Source: Trichobilharzia regenti (taxonomy: Eukaryota > Platyhelminthes > Trematoda > Strigeidida > Schistosomatidae). From it: 64,000 nt of DNA. How positions within the stretch are numbered: the stretch's first letter is position 1; each line of letters starts with the position of its first letter. The stretch spans positions 57,051,112 through 57,115,111 of the forward strand of contig OX235265.1 in assembly GCA_944472135.2 (NCBI GenBank), given 5' to 3'. Shown here piece by piece: positions 58,446 to 64,000 of the stretch. The translations under genes were made by a program, and so were the position numbers. The notes below the pieces were generated by a model. The model was given only the letters and a program-made list of their open reading frames with translations. It had not been told where the DNA came from and did not search any database.

Positions 58446-59369
58446 GACGAGATGAATGGAAGCCAGACTGGGAGCAGATAATACAGGAAGAGGACTCATC
58501 ATGGGTCGAGAGGCTCTCTCCCGACAAAATGAATCAGAACGGAGAATTATTCTCAGACTTCTGCGCTTTCACTGATCTGGTGATCGGATGCAGCATGTAA
58601 AAGCACACAGCAACGTGGATTTCGCCTGATGGACAAACCAAATGGACTTCATCTCACTGCTGCTCAAGAAGTGGAGACGCAGCTAACCTGTTGGATACAA
58701 AGTCGAGAAGGGGAGGAGATGTGGGCTCAGACCATCATCTAGTTCAAGGAACCTTCAAGGTAAAGCTGAAATCCTTCAAAACAACCGGAGACAGGCCAGT
58801 GCATTTTAAGTTCAACATTCAGAAACTTAAGGACAAAACTACAAATGATACCTTCACTACACATCAGATCAGAGCGAATTCGAGGACAGTACGTCTAGGC
58901 ATCACTGAGGAAACCTGAGTGGAAGAACATTGGACCTAACTCTCTGAAGGTGATGTTCCAGGAAACGTATACAACCATTTTGGGAAGAAAGAAGAGACAA
59001 GACAAGGGATGACTCTCAACCGACACCTACCTGGAAGCTAATAGAATAGAGGAGAGGGGAATGGTGAAAGAGAAGATGACGCAATGCAAGGTTGGACAAT
59101 AGAAGTAGAAGCTGATTTCAATGTACGCTGCACTGAATAAAGAAGTGAAGACGAGTGTGAGGAAAGATAGAAGACGATCCTGAGACAAATTGGCAGCTGA
59201 AGCAGAACAGGCAGGCCAAAGATAAGAGAGATCTGAGGACATTATATCAGATAACCGGGTCTCTATTCAGTAAGAGATCAACCCAGATGGAGAAACCAAT
59301 AAAGTATGCTGAAGGGAACCACATTACCAAGTAGGGGTAATGAACAGGACAATGGGCTGGTCACTTCAA
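58446..59369 (+). pseudogene. Old RTE, endonuclease part (left piece, interrupted by nested insertion)
   Basis: Plus-strand pieces align in order with the endonuclease of the minus-strand copy at 60.7-62.0 kb: an MNGSQTG block for MNAKLG, HGSRGSL for the MGREAL region, FALTDLVIGC for FNDLVIGG, TKSRRGGDVGSDHHLVQGTF, and finally GQWAGHF for QWADHF. The SDH triad near 58728 is intact. Many stops and frameshifts. The reading resumes at 62041 after the nested element. 5'-truncated within the endonuclease. Confidence 0.85.
59360..59369 (+). repeat. Target-site duplication, left copy
   Basis: GTCACTTCAA here is repeated at 62041-62050. Removing the insert and one copy restores HFKGLLN reading across the junction of the older RTE. 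Confidence 0.9.
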
Positions 59370-62040
59370 TTATTATTATTATTCATCCCTTGGGTTCCTA
59401 GTGGAACATAGGGCTTCAACTGCACGTCTCCACTTGCTTCTGTCTTCCTTCTGCTGTACTTTTCGCCTGCATCCATGTTAGTCCATATTCTTTCAACTCC
59501 TCTTCACACGATCTCCTCCATGTAATCCTTGCACTGACGTCCCACACACCGCTTCCCTTTCGGGCTCCACTCGAGCAATGGCTTGACGCGCGATGTCACC
59601 CAGCGGTCTCCTCAGCGAGTGTCCGATCCATCTCCACTTTCTCCTGCATATTTGTTGGGCGACTGGTTCTTGTTTAGTTTGTTCCCATAGTTTCTCGTCT
59701 GTGATTCTTTCCGGCCTGGCCATCTGATCTTCAGTATAGAGCCAGCGAAGACAGTTGTTGATAAAGGTCTGCAACAGGCTGCTGGAAATATTCTTTGTGA
59801 CCCACCGCCAGGTTTCTGATCCGTATAGAAGAACTGACTGACCTGACGTTTGTATTGAAAATCCGACTGAATTTTGTTGTTGATGCTGACTGAGTGACGA
59901 AGATTTCCAGATTGGTTTTCAGGTTGATGAATGTGTTTCTCGCTCGCCTTCCCGATTCTCGCTCGATTTGACATCCTCGTCCGTTCCGACTCCCTGTAGT
60001 TGAGACAATGCTCCCTAGATCAGTGAGTGAATGAAGTAACCTCTTTCAAATCCCTCCCGTTGATGGTGATTGACGTTGGATGTTGTTGCTGTTGTTGGTT
60101 GGTTATTTTCATAACCTCCGTCTTGTCTATGTTTACCTGGAGTCCTGTCTTCTCCGACTGCTTCTTCGACCAGTTTGTCGGTTTTCGCTTGTAAGTCTTC
60201 GATTGTGTGTGACATCAAACATAAATCATCCACGCGCAAAATCCAGGTCTTCTAGGTTCTTCGCGTCGGTCGGTCCAGGATATTCCTGTCTTCTCGTTTC
60301 CCACTGTCTGACGCATAATCCAGTCATCCACCACAATTAGGAATATCATTGGTGATAGTAAGCAGCACCCTTGTCTGACTCCTGTGTTTACTCCAAACGC
60401 CTCGCTGAGTTTTCCGTTGTGGATCACTTGACGTGTGGTGTTGTCGTACAGCTGTTGAATAAGGTTGATGAATATTTGGGGTACGCCGTAGTACTCGAGT
60501 AATTTCCAAATTACTTCACGGTCAACGCTGTCGAAGGCCTTCTCAAAGTCTATAAAGTTGAGGTAGAGGTTTGATTGCCATTCCATGCTTTGTTCTGTGA
60601 TGATGATGCGTAGAGTTGCAATTTGGTCAGTACATGATTTGCCTTTCCTGAATCCAGCTTGTTCTGGTCGGAGTTCTGTCTCCAGTGCGTCCTTTAATCT
60701 CTCCAGGATGATGCGACTCAGGATTTTACTTGGCGTCGATAGGAGCATGATTCCTCGCCAGTTCTTGCAGAGTGGAGCCTAAGTCGCCCTTCTTTGGTAG
60801 TTTCACGAGGTAACCTTTCCTCCAGTCAGTAGGCACCTTTCCCTCCTTCCAGACCTTTTGCAATAATGGAGTCAGCATGTCTGCTGTAGTCTCTGGGTCC
60901 GCTTTCAGTGCTTCAGGGGGTATTCCATCTGGTCCGGCTGCTTTTCCAGCTTTCAGAAGCTTGATTGCATTCAAGACTTCAGCTCTCGTTGGAGGATTGG
61001 TGTCAACTTGCAGTTGTGTGCGCACTGTTGTTGGTATTTCTGGACGGGTTGCAGGTGGTGGTCGGTTCAAGAGTCCTTTGAAGTGATCCGCCCATTGTTT
61101 AATCTGTTTTTCTTCCTTGGTAATTGGGTTCCCTTGGCTGTCTTTTATAGGTTTCGCTTGTGTTGGTCTCTTCCCGGATAGAGATTTGGTTATCTGATAT
61201 AGTGTCCTCAGGTCCCTTTTGCCTGCTGCCTTCTCAGCTTCAGTGGCCAGGTTGTCGTAGAATCGTCTTTTGTCCTTCCTAGCACTCTTCTTCACTTCTT
61301 TGTCCAGTGCTTTGTAAGTTGAGCTCATCGTCTCCTTCTCCTGTCCGTCCTTGCATTGAATCATTTTCTCTTTCACCATTCTCCTCTCTTCTATTAATTT
61401 CCAAGTGTCCGTTGAGAGCCATTCCTTGTCTTGTCTCTTCTTTCTTCCTAGAACCGTTGAACACGTTTCGTTGAGAATCGCCTTCAGAGACTTCCAATGT
61501 TCTTCCACGCATGATTCTTCAGTGATGTCGCGTAGTGTTTCCTGCTTTGCTCTGACAGTTGCAGTGAAAGTGTCTTTTGTGGTTGTGTCCTTCAGTAATT
61601 GAGTGTTGAACTTGCATTGTGGCCTATCCTCAGCTATCCTCGAGGCTTTTAGTTTCACCTTGAAAGTCCCTTGTACTAGATAGTGGTCTGAACCCACATC
61701 TGCTCCTCTCCTTGACCTTGTGTCCAGTAGGCTCCGTCTCCACTTTCTTGAAATTGAGATGAAGTCTATTTGGTTCTTGGTGTTTCCATCTGGTGAAATC
61801 CATGTCGTCTTGTGTATATCCTTGTGTTTGAACACACTACCACCAATCACCAAATCATTGAAGGCGCAGAAGTCTGAGAAGAGTTCACCATTGTCGTTCA
61901 TTTCGCCGAGGGCCTCACGACCCATGGTGAGTTCTCTTCCTGTGTTGTCTCGTCCCAGCTTCGCATTCATGTCGCCCATCAGGATTTTGATATCGCCATT
62001 TGGGACGTTGTCCATTATTGCTTGTAGTTGTCTTGTAGTT
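59370..62040 (-). mobile_element. Nested RTE, 5'-truncated, minus strand
   Basis: 2671 bp bracketed by a 10-bp target-site duplication. The 3' end at 59370 has an (AAT)n tail followed by the RTE terminal CCCTATGTTCCACTAGGAAC. The 5' end at 62040 is cut inside the endonuclease, at the sequence coding TTTRQLQAIMDNV. It therefore keeps most of the endonuclease, all of the RT and the C-terminus, and is younger than the element it interrupts. Confidence 0.93.
59493..62040 (-). pseudogene. RTE endonuclease-reverse transcriptase, frameshifted
   Basis: From the minus strand: endonuclease motifs GDMNAKLG, then NQIDF and GSDHYLVQGTF (about 61970-61670); a linker with KKSARKDKRRFYDNLA; and the RT start KAGKAAGPDGIPPEALK (about 60960-60905) and LVKLPKKGDL (about 60810-60780). 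A frameshift near 60770-60740 moves to the next frame with FIDFEKAFDSVDRE (about 60560-60515) and GVRQGC (about 60385). Further frameshifts follow around the FADD box, which reads FCAWMIYV-like near 60235 and is broken. The C-terminal part (TFINNCLRWL, WRWIGHSLRRP) is split over two frames. An open frame continuing to 62096 adds 18 residues that belong to the host element's antisense, not this gene. Non-functional. Confidence 0.9.
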
Positions 62041-63775
62041 GTCACTTCAAAGGACTCTTGAATCCACCACCACCTACAACCCGTGTAAAATGCCATCGGC
62101 AGCCACAGAACTGCCAGTGGACACCAATCCTCTAACGAAAGCAGAAATCTTGAGATGCAAAGAAGCTACTGAACGCCGGTCGGGATGCAGCAGGGACAGA
62201 TAGAATTCCCCCTGAAGCACTGAAAATGGACCCAGATATTACGGTAGATGTCCTCACTCCATTACTGCAAAAGCTTTGGAAATAAGGAAAGGTGCCTACT
62301 GATTGGAATAAACTCTGGCTACCTCATCAAACTGCCAAAGAAGGGCGATTTAGACCTGTGCGAGTACTGGTGTGAAATCATGCTCTTCTCCACAACAAGT
62401 AAAATACTAAGTGACATCATCCTGGAGAGAATAAATGATGCACTGGATACAGAATCCTGCCAACCGGAACAAGGTGGATTCAGGAAACGCAAATCGTGTG
62501 CTGGTCAAATCGCAACTCTATGAATCATCATCATCATCATCGAACAAAGCATAGAATGGCAGTCAAACCTCCACCTCAACTTCATCAACTTCGAGAAAGC
62601 TTTCAACATGCAGCGTTTACCGAGAAGTAATTTGGAAACTTCTTCAACACTACGGTGTACCTCACGTCTTTATCAACCTCATTCAACAGCCGGCTATGTG
62701 ACAATGCCACGTGTCAGTCAGGTGATTCATAACGGCGTTTGAAGTGCATACAGGAGTAAGACAAGGCTGGCTGTATATTATCACTGACGATATTCTTAAT
62801 TGTGGTGGACTGGATTATGCGTCAGACTGTGTCTGGTGGTAAGAAAACAGAGATACGCTGGATCACCGATGAGAAGACTCTAGAAGATCTGGATTTTGCA
62901 GATGATATATATCTAATATCACATAAACTCGAAGACTTACAGACGAAAAGCAACAGATTGGCTGAAGGAGCAAGCAGTGAAGACAGAAATCAAGGTGAAC
63001 ATAGAGAAGGCGGAGATGGTGAAGATAACTAACCGACAGCAGCAACAGTAACAACAGATGGCACTAATCGCCATCAAAGGGATAGATTTGACAGAGGTTA
63101 CTTCCTTCCTTCACTTATCCAGCCAGGAAGCCCAGTTTCAACCACAGGCACTCAGAACGGATGAAGATGTCAAAACCAGCCAGCTAGAACCGGGTAGGCA
63201 ACATACACCTTCATCAATCTGAAACCAGTTTGGAAATCTTTTGAACCTTGACAGAGTAAAGACCGAAATTCGGATTTTCAATACAAATGTTAAGTCAGCC
63301 ACTTCGTCTATACTGGTCAGGAATTTGCACTGCGTGTCACGCAAAGGATTTCCAACAAGTTACAGACTTTTATCAATAGCTGCCACCTTCGCTGGCTGGC
63401 TCCATACTGAAGATCATATGGCCGGCCAGCCAGAAATAATTAGCAACAAGAAAGTGTGGGAGGTGAGGAACCAACCAAGAGCCGACCGCTCAACAAATAT
63501 GTAGGAGGAAATGGAGATGGATCAGACATACTTTGAGGATGTCATCGAATGATGTCAGGCGAAATGCAGGTCATCGCTCAAGTGGAATCCGGATAGGAAG
63601 CCGCGAGTGGGTCAGCACTGCAAGGGTGACATATAGGAGGTCGTGTGGCGAGAAGGAGATGAGAGATTATGGGTAGTTGTGGTCCAAGATTAAGAGGACG
63701 GCATAAAACGGAACCAAATAGACCTGCTTTGTTGAAGCCCTATGTTCCACTCAAAAATCAATTATAAAGTCTCAA
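62041..63775 (+). pseudogene. Old RTE, reverse transcriptase and C-terminus (right piece)
   Basis: Begins with the second target-site copy (62041-62050) and resumes the reading HFKGLLN, then ATELPVDTNPLTKAEI, IKLPKKGDLDLC (62323-62360), NFEKAFN for motif A, and an intact LDFADDIYLIS (62890-62922). The C-terminus ends GAAGCCCTATGTTCCACTC near 63734-63753, with no long (AAT)n tail. Numerous stops and frameshifts. It belongs with 58446-59369 as one element split by the nested RTE. Confidence 0.85.
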
Positions 63776-64000
63776 CTTCATGAATAATCGATATAAGTAT
63801 AAAACGTGGGCACTGTGGTAGAGCATAACTCCATTATGGATAAGATTTCATTTTGATAAATCACAAAGTGTTGTACTGTAGTATTAACTGATATTACTAA
63901 TATTAATATTATTCATTTATTTATAAGTAAAAACACAGTTTTTTTGTTCAGCGAAGAAATTTTTTTCAACGACCATTCGCTTCCCCAAGCTTGACAGAAT
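63776..64000. other. AT-rich DNA to window end
   Basis: No feature found. Confidence 0.5.

Noticed and set aside
60726..62096. A 456-residue protein starting with methionine at 62096 as an intact gene
   Set aside because: The first 18 residues come from the antisense of the older RTE beyond the target-site duplication, and the frame ends at a frameshift inside the reverse transcriptase.

Overview
The window looks like nuclear, non-genic DNA of a schistosome (blood fluke). It is AT-rich. It has no recognisable single-copy protein gene and is built mostly from decayed retroelements. The organism call rests on three things: RTE-clade LINEs with (AAT)n tails, a Penelope-like element (PLE), and tRNA-headed short repeats carrying hammerhead-ribozyme cores of the kind known from the schistosome S-alpha (Sm-alpha) repeats. 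The species cannot be told from sequence reading alone.

Layout. 1-3.7 kb: a degenerate minus-strand RTE reverse transcriptase, flanked by two ~150-bp direct repeats. 4.4 kb: a short repeat with a tRNA-like head and an RTE-like 3' tail. 7.3-12 kb: hammerhead and tRNA-type short repeats. 12-24 kb: mostly featureless AT-rich DNA with microsatellites and one ~200-bp repeat shared with 38.9 kb. 24.4-25.3 kb: a broken PLE (end of reverse transcriptase plus GIY-YIG endonuclease region). 25,027-28,137 and 32,293-35,406: an almost identical 3.1-kb direct duplication that starts inside the PLE; a ~350-bp diverged piece of the same unit lies at 51.6 kb. 35.4-36.0 kb: an RTE remnant. 36.87-38.41 kb: a young, 5'-truncated RTE with a 496-codon open frame and a 13-bp target-site duplication. 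40-53 kb: the main concentration of hammerhead repeats, including a tandem dimer with exactly 393-bp spacing and several head-to-head inverted pairs. 46.4 and 56.4 kb: RTE remnants. 58.4-63.8 kb: an old plus-strand RTE split by a younger minus-strand RTE with a 10-bp target-site duplication.

How the parts relate. The autonomous machinery in view is RTE (endonuclease plus reverse transcriptase) and PLE (reverse transcriptase plus GIY-YIG nuclease); every copy here is truncated or frameshifted. The short repeats are non-autonomous. One family (SINE-3) shares its 3' end with the RTE and was probably mobilised by it. The second (SINE-2) has a tRNA-like head. The third (SINE-1) combines polymerase III box A and box B motifs with a hammerhead-like fold. 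Nearly all SINE-1 copies keep stem I, stem II and the GAAAC arm but have lost one or both of the essential C3/U4 bases, so most are predicted to be inactive. The most interesting structure is the SINE-1 cluster at 49.6-50.6 kb.
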